Assembly: GCA_013824865.1 (NCBI GenBank)
Contig: PNON01000014.1
Span: forward strand, 1 to 46,919
DNA from: Anaerolinea sp.
GTDB lineage: Bacteria > Chloroflexota > Anaerolineae > Anaerolineales > Anaerolineaceae
DNA length: 46,919 bases
Direction: 5' to 3'
The translations under genes were made by a program, and so were the position numbers. Shown piece after piece: positions 17,369 through 27,121 of the stretch. How positions within the stretch are numbered: position 1 is the first letter of the stretch; each line of letters begins with the position of its first letter. The notes below the pieces were generated by a model. The model was not told where the DNA came from. It did no database searches and saw only the letters and a list, made by a program, of their open reading frames with translations.

Positions 17369-17631
17369 TATTCCTCCTGGTATTCAATTAAGCTGAATAA
17401 CCTGGCCATCTCAACATGATTGGGGTTGCCTGAGCCTTCCAAGTCTTTGATACAAATAGCAAGGTATTGTTTAATAACCACTTGGGTGGTGGCATTTGTT
17501 GCTGCCTGAAGTGCCTTAAGTTGCTGCACCACCTCAGTGCAATCCCTCCCTTGTTCAATCATTTTTTCAACCCCCCTTACCTGGCCTTCAATTCTTTTTA
17601 AGCGGGATAAGACACTAGGTCCATAATTCAT
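17368..17631 (-). CDS. CsoR/FrmR-family repressor, CstR-like (persulfide sensor)
   Basis: An 87-residue all-helical DUF156 protein starting MNY at ATG 17631, with AGGA upstream. Conserved helix RLKRIEGQVRGVEKMI is followed by Cys31 (GRDC) and Cys60 (LAIC), 29 residues apart. Copper sensors of the CsoR type also need a His 25 residues after the first Cys; here that residue is Tyr56. The C-x28-C pair without His is the pattern of CstR, which in Staphylococcus aureus senses persulfides with Cys31 and Cys60 and controls sulfurtransferase genes. Neighbours fit: OsmC downstream, a sulfurtransferase upstream. The specific sensing role is an inference from these residues. Confidence 0.85.
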   Translation of the reverse strand: MNYGPSVLSRLKRIEGQVRGVEKMIEQGRDCTEVVQQLKALQAATNATTQVVIKQYLAICIKDLEGSGNPNHVEMARLFSLIEYQEE

Positions 17632-17699
17632 CTTAGATTTCCTATCTAGCCAATAAACAGGCAATATAATTAGCGGCAACTGCCATCTTGGAATTATCC

Positions 17700-17903
17700 T
17701 CAAGTAAAGCGTGAACTGGATGAGCAGGATGAATCGGAGGAACTCGCGGTGTTGAATCCACTAGATACAAAGGTGGAAATAAGACGGGTTGTATTGGTGC
17801 TGGTACATTTCGGGCAAGTTTTACGGTCTTTGGATTCACTAAAGCCAACAAGTAATTCAAAGGTATCACCACACTCCATGCACTGGTATTCGTATAAAGG
17901 CAT
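17700..17903 (-). CDS. FmdB-family zinc ribbon protein
   Basis: A 67-residue protein opening MPLYEYQC, with a zinc ribbon made by Cys8/Cys11 and Cys30/Cys33, then a Ser-rich tail. FmdB-type ribbons are small regulatory or RNA/protein-binding domains of unclear function, commonly near C1, sulfur or stress genes. ATG 17903 is preferred (TAGGAG about 8 bases upstream) over an adjacent TTG. It is first in the fmdB-cstR-osmC transcript, behind a consensus promoter with a palindrome over its -10 box; 68 bases separate it from cstR. Confidence 0.85.
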   Translation of the reverse strand: MPLYEYQCMECGDTFELLVGFSESKDRKTCPKCTSTNTTRLISTFVSSGFNTASSSDSSCSSSSRFT

Positions 17904-17930
17904 CAAAACACTCCTACATATAGTTTAATA

Positions 17931-17946
17931 CTATACAGGAGTATAG
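17931..17946. promoter_or_regulatory. Palindromic candidate operator for the CstR-like repressor
   Basis: CTATACAGGAGTATAG is a perfect 6-bp inverted repeat with a 4-base centre and includes the -10 box of the fmdB-cstR-osmC promoter. CsoR/FrmR/CstR operators have short AT/TA-flanked arms around a C/G-rich centre, and this site looks broadly similar. Assignment is inference. Confidence 0.55.
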
Positions 17947-17967
17947 CATAATAAATGAAAACGTCAA
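17940..17967 (-). promoter_or_regulatory. Sigma-70 promoter of fmdB-cstR-osmC
   Basis: Minus-strand TTGACG (17967-17962) and TATACT (17945-17940) are 16 bases apart. The -10 box lies inside the 17931-17946 palindrome, so repressor binding would block RNA polymerase directly. Confidence 0.7.
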
Positions 17968-18006
17968 GTAATGAAAACTTAGAGTGAATCAAAACAATTA
18001 AATAGA

Positions 18007-18864
18007 TTATTTGACAGCGATTTCTACCCCAGATAAGGTGATCCACTCGCTCCATGAACCTGGGTACAAACGACCTGGCGGATAGCCGGCATTGGCGAAT
18101 GCCAATAAACCCAGTGCGGAAGTCACGCCTGAACCGCAATAATAGATAATTTCTTCCATATGAACGACTGGAAGTAGGTGGTCAATTATAGATACAATTT
18201 CCTGGTTAGATTTGAATCGCATGTTTTCATCCAGAAAATCTGAGACCGGCAAACTAATCGCTCCCGGAATATGCCCACCGAGGGTATCAATCGTTTCCTC
18301 CAACCCAAAGTATCTATTTGTTGCCCGGCCATCCAACAATACCTGCCTCGGTTCATGCAGGTTGGCACGAATCTCTTCAAAAGAAGCGATCATTTGCTGA
18401 TTCTCTGACACAGTGATGAGGGGTGATGGAAAGATTTTCGGCGGAATAGATGTGACCGGCAGACCCAATTGCAGCCATGTGGTGATCCCGCCATCCAGCA
18501 CTACCGATTCAGGTATGCTGAAATAATTACACAGCCACCATAAACGGGCGGCAGCCATTGTTCCGCCTGTTGCATCATAGGCTACAATTTTCCTCCCGGC
18601 TGTATAACCCCAGTTGGATAAGCTGGTTTGAAAAGATTGGGCGGATGGGAGGGGATGGCGTCCGGTTATGGGTGAGCATTTACCGGAAAGCTGATGATCA
18701 AGATGCGCATAGACGGCGTGTGGGATGTGGAGTGCAAGATAATCTTTATAACCCTGCTCGGATTGCTGTAATGTAAAGGAACAATCCACAATCAGCAAGG
18801 ATGGATCGTTTAACGATTGCGATAGTTCTTCTGGAGAAATAATGGATTTAAGATTATTTGTCAT
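18007..18864 (-). CDS. Thiosulfate/3-mercaptopyruvate sulfurtransferase (tandem rhodanese)
   Basis: A 285-residue protein with two rhodanese domains; only the second has the active-site Cys243, in the loop CGSGVTS. The CGSG loop is typical of 3-mercaptopyruvate sulfurtransferases, which make a cysteine persulfide and pass sulfur to thiols or cyanide. ATG 18864 is chosen because it overlaps the upstream gene's TGA (ATGA); an ATG six codons earlier (18882) is possible. It ends the lipid-kinase/plsC/spoU run and lies immediately before the promoter of the CstR-like operon, which suggests a shared sulfur function. Confidence 0.9.
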   Translation of the reverse strand: MTNNLKSIISPEELSQSLNDPSLLIVDCSFTLQQSEQGYKDYLALHIPHAVYAHLDHQLSGKCSPITGRHPLPSAQSFQTSLSNWGYTAGRKIVAYDATGGTMAAARLWWLCNYFSIPESVVLDGGITTWLQLGLPVTSIPPKIFPSPLITVSENQQMIASFEEIRANLHEPRQVLLDGRATNRYFGLEETIDTLGGHIPGAISLPVSDFLDENMRFKSNQEIVSIIDHLLPVVHMEEIIYYCGSGVTSALGLLAFANAGYPPGRLYPGSWSEWITLSGVEIAVK

Positions 18865-19301
18865 GACTTTCGCAATCTCCATGAAATCCCCAAGGATATC
18901 AATAATAGGATCAGACCAACTGCGTCAAAAATGATGAATCTTAAAATCGATTGAGTGAAAGATAGTAACAATGGGATGGAAAAGTAAACCCAGGTTTCGC
19001 CAATTACTCCTATTGCCTGCATGATAATCGCAGAGAGGAGGGCAGTGAAATTGCGTACTGGGTTAATAAGTGCAAAGGCGTAAGGAACATTCCACATCAG
19101 GAAGAGGATACCTATAGAGCGGATCACTGCAGTACCGGAGTCTCCGTTCAAGTCAAAGGAGGAAGTATAGCGGGTTGGATGAAGGATGAACTGGAAAGCG
19201 CACAGAAGGTTGATGGCAAAAACCAGCAGAATGCAGCCCCGGGCGAGCCAAAGCCATCTGGATTGCCGAACATCCTCTAGCTGTCCAAGCGTTGATTTCA
19301 T
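18861..19301 (-). CDS. Small integral membrane protein of unknown function
   Basis: A 146-residue protein with four predicted membrane segments, a charged N-terminus and a basic C-terminal end (SWRLRKS). I do not recognise a family. It is translationally coupled on both sides: its ATG overlaps the SpoU methylase stop and its stop overlaps the sulfurtransferase start, so it is a genuine member of this operon. Confidence 0.75.
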   Translation of the reverse strand: MKSTLGQLEDVRQSRWLWLARGCILLVFAINLLCAFQFILHPTRYTSSFDLNGDSGTAVIRSIGILFLMWNVPYAFALINPVRNFTALLSAIIMQAIGVIGETWVYFSIPLLLSFTQSILRFIIFDAVGLILLLISLGISWRLRKS

Positions 19302-19915
19302 TTTCCTCCATACATGATCCAGTAAGCAGCGATGGAGAATGCAATGGCAACATTCAGAGATTCTTTTTTTCCCGCCATTGGGCTGTGAATGATTTCATCG
19401 CACTCTGATAGAATATCTGGGTCAATGCCGTGAGTTTCATTACCGACAACCAGCAGCGTTGGTTTTTTGACTATTTTACAATGATAAAGTGGAATGGATT
19501 CCGGTGTGGACTCCATTCCAATCACATGATATCGCAGTGATTTTATCTCCCGAACGGCTGCCAGGCCATCCCAGTGTTGTGTCCATGGAACAGAATCCTC
19601 CGCTCCCAGCGCTGTTTTTGTCATGCGCGGATGTGTTGGGGGAGGTGTAGTCCCTCCCAAGTGGAGAGTTCTCATTCCACAACCCTCTGCAGAACGGAAG
19701 ATGGAGCCAACATTAAAAACGCTACGTATATTATCCAGAAAACCTTCCAGATGAATGGATGAATTATGCTGTTGTATATTCCCGGCTGAATAGCCAGCAA
19801 GAGAATCAATTACGTCTGTATTTGACCCACATTTAGGGCAATTCAAGCCCTGGGAACTACGTTCATCCACCGGGAAGCGGAACGAACATGCTTTTCTGAC
19901 GCATTGTCTGATCAC
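19298..19915 (-). CDS. SpoU/TrmH-family RNA 2'-O-methyltransferase with N-terminal zinc ribbon
   Basis: A 205-residue protein. A small zinc ribbon (Cys5, Cys10, Cys26, Cys29) precedes a SPOUT domain with its three motifs: NIRSVFNVGSIFRSA, VVGNETHGI and GKKESLNVAIAFSIAAY. SpoU enzymes transfer a methyl group from S-adenosylmethionine to ribose 2'-OH in tRNA or rRNA; the active-site Asn and Arg and the knot motif are present. Start is GTG 19915 with AGGA a little distant, so start confidence is moderate. It follows plsC by 18 bases and overlaps the next gene by four. Target RNA is unknown. Confidence 0.88.
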   Translation of the reverse strand: MIRQCVRKACSFRFPVDERSSQGLNCPKCGSNTDVIDSLAGYSAGNIQQHNSSIHLEGFLDNIRSVFNVGSIFRSAEGCGMRTLHLGGTTPPPTHPRMTKTALGAEDSVPWTQHWDGLAAVREIKSLRYHVIGMESTPESIPLYHCKIVKKPTLLVVGNETHGIDPDILSECDEIIHSPMAGKKESLNVAIAFSIAAYWIMYGGK

Positions 19916-19933
19916 AATGATCGCGATCCTGGT

Positions 19934-20617
19934 TTATGTGATGCTGGTTGAAAAGGTGAAGAAGCATTGATGCTTCTTAGATAGATCCCGGTAAACACCA
20001 CGATATTTCTCTGGAAGCAGGCTGGCAATCTGATACATCACCTGATCAGCGGCATCCTGGCGTAAGGACCGGTCGGATAATTGAAGGGAAGGATCAATGT
20101 TGAAGATATTTCCGACGCGGATGTGGAAGGGGGTTCTGACAAGTCGATTAAGATTATCCCAGATGACTTCCCCACCATAAATGGCTACTGGCTGGATGGG
20201 CACATTCGCTTTCTGTGCCAGCATAGCGATTCCTGGATGTCCTTGCTGGAGGATACCGGTTCGCGAGCGCGTCCCTTCAGGGGAGATGGCCAGGATCTTT
20301 CCCTCCTTCAAGCTCTGAAGAGCCTTTGAGAAGGCGGTAATATCATTTTCTCCTCGTTTGATTGGAATTCCACCCCACAGGCTGAACAATGCTCCCATGA
20401 TGGGATTATTCCACGTTTCTTCTTTGACGAGTGCGGTAATTTCCCGAGGTTGCAGGTGAGTATACATCACCGGCACATCCAGAAAATTAATATGATTCAC
20501 GGCCAGAATTAACGGTCCGCGCAGGGGTACCCTTGAAATCTCGATATCGTCCACCACACAAGCGGTGCGGGTGATACTTTTTATGGTGCAATTGACCATA
20601 CGGAAGGCGATGGTCAT
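19934..20617 (-). CDS. plsC: 1-acyl-sn-glycerol-3-phosphate acyltransferase (PlsC family)
   Basis: A 227-residue acyltransferase with the catalytic NHxxxxD box (Asn41, His42, Asp47 in NHINFLD) and the glycerol-phosphate binding PEGTRS box at 113-118. PlsC acylates lysophosphatidic acid to phosphatidic acid at the cytoplasmic membrane. It starts four bases after the stop of a diacylglycerol-kinase-like gene, which also makes phosphatidic-type lipids, so the two probably act in the same phospholipid pathway. Length is typical. Confidence 0.92.
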   Translation of the reverse strand: MTIAFRMVNCTIKSITRTACVVDDIEISRVPLRGPLILAVNHINFLDVPVMYTHLQPREITALVKEETWNNPIMGALFSLWGGIPIKRGENDITAFSKALQSLKEGKILAISPEGTRSRTGILQQGHPGIAMLAQKANVPIQPVAIYGGEVIWDNLNRLVRTPFHIRVGNIFNIDPSLQLSDRSLRQDAADQVMYQIASLLPEKYRGVYRDLSKKHQCFFTFSTSIT

Positions 20618-20621
20618 CGGT

Positions 20622-21542
20622 TCATACCAGCATGTGTATGGCAGCTGGTACCAATTCTACCTCCACCGTGGTACCGTTTTCGCACACGGTTTCCCCGTCA
20701 GCGTGGCAAGGAATGCTGCCTGAAAGTGCTTTTACCTTGACATGAGTGCTGGAAAGCATTTTCACCTGAGGATCGTCCGCTTGTGACCCTTTCATGAACT
20801 TCATGATCATCGGGAAGGTGGCCAATTTGCCCATGTCATTGACAACACACAGAGTAAATTTACCATCTGTGGGACTGCCGTTGGGGGCCATATAAAAACC
20901 ACCACCCATACGGATGCCATTCATGATGGAAACCATTAGATATTTCCCTTCCAGCAGAGCGTCGTCAAGCTGGACACTGAGTTTGGCGGGTTTATAGTAA
21001 AGGAAGATGGTTTTTAAGGCTGCCACAATGTACGAGGGAAATCCAGTCAGGAATTTTAGTTTTACTGCTTCAAATCCAACTACTGCATCAAAACCGATTC
21101 CCACTCCATTGCCAAAATACCTGCCCTTTGGGAAATTTCCACCCACTACTTTTCCAACATCTACATGTTTTCCATGGGCAGGATCAAGCAATTTCTGACA
21201 AGCAGCATCAAAATCGATTGGAACACCCATGCTGTATGCAAAATCATTCCCCCGACCAACCGGGATGACAGCCATGGATACTGCACGCTTTGCAGCGCTG
21301 TTGCTTTCCAGAATGCCGTTTAGCACCTCATTGGCGGTGCCATCACCACCGGCTGATACAATGACATCAAATCCATTAATTACCGCTTCGCGAGCCAGTT
21401 CCAGGGCATGGCCAGGCCTTTCAGATACGACCAGCTCATAATTTAACTTGTGTTCTTTCACAAAATTCTCAAGCAAATCTTTGTGGCGCAAACCAGACCC
21501 GCGACCCGAAATTGGATTAATAATAATATAATACCTGGTCAT
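20622..21542 (-). CDS. Diacylglycerol/lipid kinase (YegS/BmrU family)
   Basis: A 306-residue protein with the DAGK catalytic fold: NPISGRGSG near the N-terminus, the nucleotide-binding GGDGT at residues 65-69 and a C-terminal beta domain (VKALSGSIPCHADGE). Members phosphorylate diacylglycerol or other lipids with ATP. ATG 21542 follows AGGAG. It is upstream of plsC by four bases and downstream of the tRNA-dihydrouridine synthase by 49. Confidence 0.92.
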   Translation of the reverse strand: MTRYYIIINPISGRGSGLRHKDLLENFVKEHKLNYELVVSERPGHALELAREAVINGFDVIVSAGGDGTANEVLNGILESNSAAKRAVSMAVIPVGRGNDFAYSMGVPIDFDAACQKLLDPAHGKHVDVGKVVGGNFPKGRYFGNGVGIGFDAVVGFEAVKLKFLTGFPSYIVAALKTIFLYYKPAKLSVQLDDALLEGKYLMVSIMNGIRMGGGFYMAPNGSPTDGKFTLCVVNDMGKLATFPMIMKFMKGSQADDPQVKMLSSTHVKVKALSGSIPCHADGETVCENGTTVEVELVPAAIHMLV

Positions 21543-21591
21543 ATTTGGCTCCTATCGATGGTGTTTTATTGTACATGATAATGCTGAGATT

Positions 21592-22575
21592 TTATGTATT
21601 CAACGATACCAATACAACAAGCATGTCTTTAAGGCTCTTGTAAGTGGGGGTAGTAACCAGGTGGGTAATCGTTCCTTTTGGCAGCTTGTAGGGAGATAGG
21701 TAAGCTTTGAGGTGTTTTCGGAAGAGAATGGGCCCTCTATCAATGCCATAAAAAGATGTCATTAGTTCGAGGTGATCCAGCATAACCTTCCGGGTTTCTT
21801 CGAAGGAAATTGATTCATGCTCGCGGCGGGAGAAAATCCACGGATTTCCGAATGAGCCTCTGCCAATCATCACACCATCACAACCCGTTACAGCTTTCAT
21901 CTTCTCAATATCAGCTAGAGTTCGCACGTCTCCGTTGCCAATCACCGGGATGCGCATTGCCTGCTTAATTTCTGCAATGGCTTGCCAGTTGCTTGCTCCG
22001 GAATAAGCCTGTCTTTTTGTTCTCCCATGTACTGCGATCATGGATGCTCCTGCGCCCTCAAGGATTTTGGAGATCTCGAGATAGTTTAACGAGACTTCAT
22101 CCCACCCCAGCCTGATTTTCGCTGTAACAGGAATCGGGCTTATTCGAACAAGCGCCTTAAATATTACATCAATTAGCTCAGGTCTTCTAAGGAGACCAGC
22201 GCCCGCACCACGGTTGGAAACGGAACGAGCTGAGCAACCCAGATTGATATCCAGGATATCAGGCTGCAGCGGAAGAATGATCTCCGCTGCCCGGACAATT
22301 CTAGTTGGGTCATTATCAAAGATTTGAAAAACAACTGGGCGTTCCTCGGGTTGAAAGGCTAGTCGTTGCGAAACTCTATTGATATCCTGCACAATATCTA
22401 TTGCATTGACAAATTCGGTATAGCTTAAGGCGGAGCCAAAGCGACGGGCGAGCAGCCGATTGGGCGAATCTGAATATCCAGCCATGGGCGCCAGGACAAG
22501 GTCACCAAAGACCGGGATATTTCCGATATGAAATCGAATTGGATTAATTTCTGCGTTGATATTGCGCATAGCCAT
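21592..22575 (-). CDS. dus: tRNA-dihydrouridine synthase
   Basis: A 327-residue TIM-barrel flavoenzyme: VLAPMAGYSDSPNR at the N-terminus, the active-site Cys in DINLGCSARSV, and the FMN-phosphate loops HGRTKRQAY and IGNGDV..VMIGRG. Dus reduces specific uridines in the tRNA D-loop with NADPH. The Pro normally following the catalytic Cys is Ser here, a mild deviation. ATG 22575 overlaps the TGA of the PfkB kinase gene by one base; a GTG at 22578 is an alternative. Confidence 0.9.
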   Translation of the reverse strand: MAMRNINAEINPIRFHIGNIPVFGDLVLAPMAGYSDSPNRLLARRFGSALSYTEFVNAIDIVQDINRVSQRLAFQPEERPVVFQIFDNDPTRIVRAAEIILPLQPDILDINLGCSARSVSNRGAGAGLLRRPELIDVIFKALVRISPIPVTAKIRLGWDEVSLNYLEISKILEGAGASMIAVHGRTKRQAYSGASNWQAIAEIKQAMRIPVIGNGDVRTLADIEKMKAVTGCDGVMIGRGSFGNPWIFSRREHESISFEETRKVMLDHLELMTSFYGIDRGPILFRKHLKAYLSPYKLPKGTITHLVTTPTYKSLKDMLVVLVSLNT

Positions 22576-23513
22576 CACATCATTAAACTGCTTATTTCAA
22601 TATTTGGATAATGCTTAGCCATATTTACTTTAATGACTTGTTCATCAATAAAGAATGTGGTTCCACCAAAGCCAAGGGTGGATAGGCCGCCACATATATT
22701 TCCCCAGGCCAGGCATTCGCGGATAGGCTTGCCATCGATCCATGCCTTTACGAAACCGGAACTGAAGCAATCACCCGCACCGGTGGTATCCAGTGGATTA
22801 ACTGTAATACCTGGCAAATGATACATAGTTTCCCGATCATAGGCAAGTGCTCCTTTTTCACCATCCTTGAGGACGACTAACGGACAGAATTCGCTGAGTT
22901 TGCGGGCAGCATCTTCCAGGTTTTCATAACCACTTAAGGACCGGGCTTCCTTGGCATTTGGGAGGAATACATCTACCTGTTTGAGTGCGCGGCTTATACT
23001 GTTCGATTCATGTGAAAACTCCTTCGGGCAATTGCCGTCCATGAGGATTTGCATTTTCTTCATTTTCACAATTGGCACTGCTGCATCAAGGATCAGTCCG
23101 TGTATTAATCCTGGAATAAAAATCGCTTTTGCTTCCACGCATGGAAGAGCCTTCAAGGTAGCAGAAAGGGGTGGTTCTAGGTCATAGTGGGTTAAGAATC
23201 CCCGATCATCTTGAAAGGAAGCTGAAACTGAAACCCGTCGAAATGGATGGTCGTGATGAATGAAGTAAGCTTCTGAAAGACCTGCTTTACGGACTTCAAC
23301 AAGAATCAAGTTGCTGAATAAATCATTTCCAAAATCCGCAGCCCAGGCTACCTTCAAACCAAGCCGATGCATGGTAACGGCATTAATAAATGCCTCACCG
23401 GGTGTGTATTCAAACTTATCAGCAAATGTATCCTCACCCAGGATAGGCATACGTGGCAACCCGGAGAAGATTAAATCCATTGTGGCATTCCCTACCAGGA
23501 AGATATCATACAT
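22575..23513 (-). CDS. PfkB-family carbohydrate kinase
   Basis: A 312-residue ribokinase-fold enzyme with the PfkB C-terminal signature DTTGAGDCF; Asp248 is the catalytic base. ATP-dependent phosphorylation of a sugar or nucleoside is the family reaction; the substrate is not evident. ATG 23513 (MYDIFLVGN) matches the family N-terminus; a longer frame would overlap the GH4 gene. It lies eight bases downstream of the GH4 gene, so the two may process one sugar. Confidence 0.88.
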   Translation of the reverse strand: MYDIFLVGNATMDLIFSGLPRMPILGEDTFADKFEYTPGEAFINAVTMHRLGLKVAWAADFGNDLFSNLILVEVRKAGLSEAYFIHHDHPFRRVSVSASFQDDRGFLTHYDLEPPLSATLKALPCVEAKAIFIPGLIHGLILDAAVPIVKMKKMQILMDGNCPKEFSHESNSISRALKQVDVFLPNAKEARSLSGYENLEDAARKLSEFCPLVVLKDGEKGALAYDRETMYHLPGITVNPLDTTGAGDCFSSGFVKAWIDGKPIRECLAWGNICGGLSTLGFGGTTFFIDEQVIKVNMAKHYPNIEISSLMM

Positions 23514-23521
23514 AAGTGTAA

Positions 23522-24880
23522 TTATCCTAAACGGGGAAAGTAACTTCCATGCCGGGTAAGATATCCATCCAAAATATTGCATGCCAGCCGATAATCGCCG
23601 ATCAGTGGGTGGATGGTTAATGCATGAGCTGCTTTCTCGTACGAACCTTCCACCGCGGAGTGGATGGTGAGTTTTTCGAATGCCTTAACTTGCTTCATTA
23701 AACCCAGGCACTCATCTGGCACTTCCCCAATTACGACAGGTTGGACACTGTCTCGACTAACCCAGGCTGGTATTTCGACAACATCGGAGTCTTCCATACC
23801 TTGAATGGAGCCCCAATTTTGGATGTTCACAATGAGGCGGGAAGGTTTGCCACCTGTTAATCCTTCGATCAAATCCAGGGCCAGTTCTGCGTAGCCAATC
23901 TGGGAAGTACCAGCAAGCTGTTCGAGATCAGAAAGCGCATTGCCTCCTTCTTTTTTTAGGTATGACATGCTGCGGCTGCGAAGATACTCCGAGTGCATCC
24001 GCCGCATACCGGAAAGATCTCCGTTTGCGAGTAATTTGGTAAGCTGCTTGAACAACTCCGTATTCAACGTTAGGATAGATTGGCCACGCGTCATACCACT
24101 TTTGAGGCTATTGGATACTTCATGCCTGGAGTGGTAATAATAGGATAGATACTCGTTGGGTATCATTCCCAATGAAGTAATGAAAGGCGTATCAATATGC
24201 AGGAAGGATGTTTTTGGATTCGCCAGGAGCAGGCGGATCAATTCTGGCTGTCGGTCCATGCCATTCACCATAATGGATTTGAACCAGCCCAAATGGTTCA
24301 AACCAAAGTAATTAGCCTGAATCATCTCCGGCGGTTGCTGCAAGACCAAAGCTATGACATTCAACATTGAAGAAGGACCATCGCAGATGCCAATTGCCTT
24401 TTGATAATCCATGGTGTTAGTCAGGGCTTCGGTCATCATCCCGGATGGGTTGGCGAAATTGATCAACCACGCATTTGGACAGACCTGTTTCATCAGAGTG
24501 CAATATTTTGCCAAAACAGGTATCGTGCGCAGCCCCATGGCAAATCCACCCGGCCCCGTCGTTTCCTGACCGAGCACTCCCAGCTCTAGTGGGACTAATT
24601 CATCAATTACCCTCGACTCCATATCTCCTACTCGGAATGTTGTGATCACAAAATCAGCACCATCCAGAGCTTGTTTTGCATCGGTTGTGTTTGTGATGTT
24701 GAAGTTGGGTTGTTTGTCAGATTCAAGGACAGACGCGACTGCATTCATCAATGTCATACGGTTAGCATTGATGTCCATCAGAGCTAATTCGCTTAATCCG
24801 AGCCTGTCTTGCCGCCGGATAAGCTCATCAATGATCAGGGGAGTACGTACACCTGCTGCGCCAATGATGGTTAATTTCAT
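23522..24880 (-). CDS. Glycoside hydrolase family 4, 6-phospho-beta-glucosidase-like
   Basis: A 452-residue GH4 protein. An N-terminal NAD-binding motif (IGAAGVRTP) is followed by the metal-binding pair Cys166 (ICDGPS) and His196 (NHLGW). GH4 enzymes cleave glycosides by an NAD+- and Mn2+-dependent oxidation-elimination route, usually on 6-phosphorylated disaccharides. ATG 24880 is preferred, with AAAAGG seven bases upstream. No phosphotransferase genes are visible nearby, so a phosphorylated substrate is an assumption from the family; the adjacent PfkB kinase might supply it. Confidence 0.88.
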   Translation of the reverse strand: MKLTIIGAAGVRTPLIIDELIRRQDRLGLSELALMDINANRMTLMNAVASVLESDKQPNFNITNTTDAKQALDGADFVITTFRVGDMESRVIDELVPLELGVLGQETTGPGGFAMGLRTIPVLAKYCTLMKQVCPNAWLINFANPSGMMTEALTNTMDYQKAIGICDGPSSMLNVIALVLQQPPEMIQANYFGLNHLGWFKSIMVNGMDRQPELIRLLLANPKTSFLHIDTPFITSLGMIPNEYLSYYYHSRHEVSNSLKSGMTRGQSILTLNTELFKQLTKLLANGDLSGMRRMHSEYLRSRSMSYLKKEGGNALSDLEQLAGTSQIGYAELALDLIEGLTGGKPSRLIVNIQNWGSIQGMEDSDVVEIPAWVSRDSVQPVVIGEVPDECLGLMKQVKAFEKLTIHSAVEGSYEKAAHALTIHPLIGDYRLACNILDGYLTRHGSYFPRLG

Positions 24881-25077
24881 ATTCTGCCTTTTCAAAGATT
24901 TGGTAGTACAGAAAAGCGGTCGAAAATATTGATTTATTCCACTTCAAGTTTAGCAAGATCAACCAAAAAAGATAGTACTGGATATGAACTATTTAAGCAA
25001 TTGTTTTATTACAGATACGTGGATAAGTATTGATTCGAGTGAAAAATAAAAGGGGAAACACTTGGTTAAAATAAATC

Positions 25078-25115
25078 AGCATTGGCGGCTACATGTTACT
25101 GAAGCCGCCAATGCT
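25078..25115 (-). terminator. Terminator of the DEAD-box helicase gene
   Basis: A perfect 13-bp stem (AGCATTGGCGGCT with AGCCGCCAATGCT), 12-base loop, lies about 20 bases after the helicase stop; on the minus strand it is followed by a T-rich stretch (GATTTATTTTAACC). The surrounding 24881-25134 spacer holds no gene that I can support. Confidence 0.75.
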
Positions 25116-25134
25116 GGAACTTTGGCAATGTTGA

Positions 25135-26853
<1,719 letters not shown>

Positions 26854-26861
26854 TTTTCTCC

Positions 26862-26894
26862 AAAATAAAAGGCCCTGCCAAAACCGGCAAGGCC
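26862..26894 (-). promoter_or_regulatory. Terminator-like hairpin in the DEAD-box helicase leader (candidate attenuator)
   Basis: On the minus strand GGCCTTGCC pairs with GGCAGGGCC (9 bp, one G-U) over a 6-base loop, followed by TTTTATTTT and, without a gap, the GGAGA ribosome site. The wobble pair is stable only in minus-strand RNA. The upstream rhomboid has its own terminator, so this hairpin most likely controls the helicase. Confidence 0.6.
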
Positions 26895-27011
26895 ACACTA
26901 ACCAAGCAAGATCGGTCATTACATTAAGTATCGAAACAAGTATATCATAGATTAGCAAAGCCAGCGTTAATAGATTGACAAATAGATTGACAGTTAATAG
27001 AATGACATAAT

Positions 27012-27033
27012 AAAAAGACTTCTTTTCGAAGCC
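27012..27033 (-). terminator. Terminator after the rhomboid gene
   Basis: On the minus strand GGCTTC and GAAGTC pair (6 bp with one G-U, 5-base loop), followed by TTTTTATTATG, about 90 bases after the rhomboid stop. Modest stem but good T-run. Confidence 0.6.
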
Positions 27034-27121
27034 CTGAATTCTAATCTGGCCAAACTGGTTTAACTCTTATGAATTTTACATAATTTATAAAACACCTTTT
27101 GGTTTACTGAGAGTTTTTGCT

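Noticed and set aside
17368..17703. Longer 111-residue form of the CstR-like repressor
   Set aside because: The extra N-terminal residues are unlike the family; the MNY start at 17631 has a ribosome site and matches CstR numbering.
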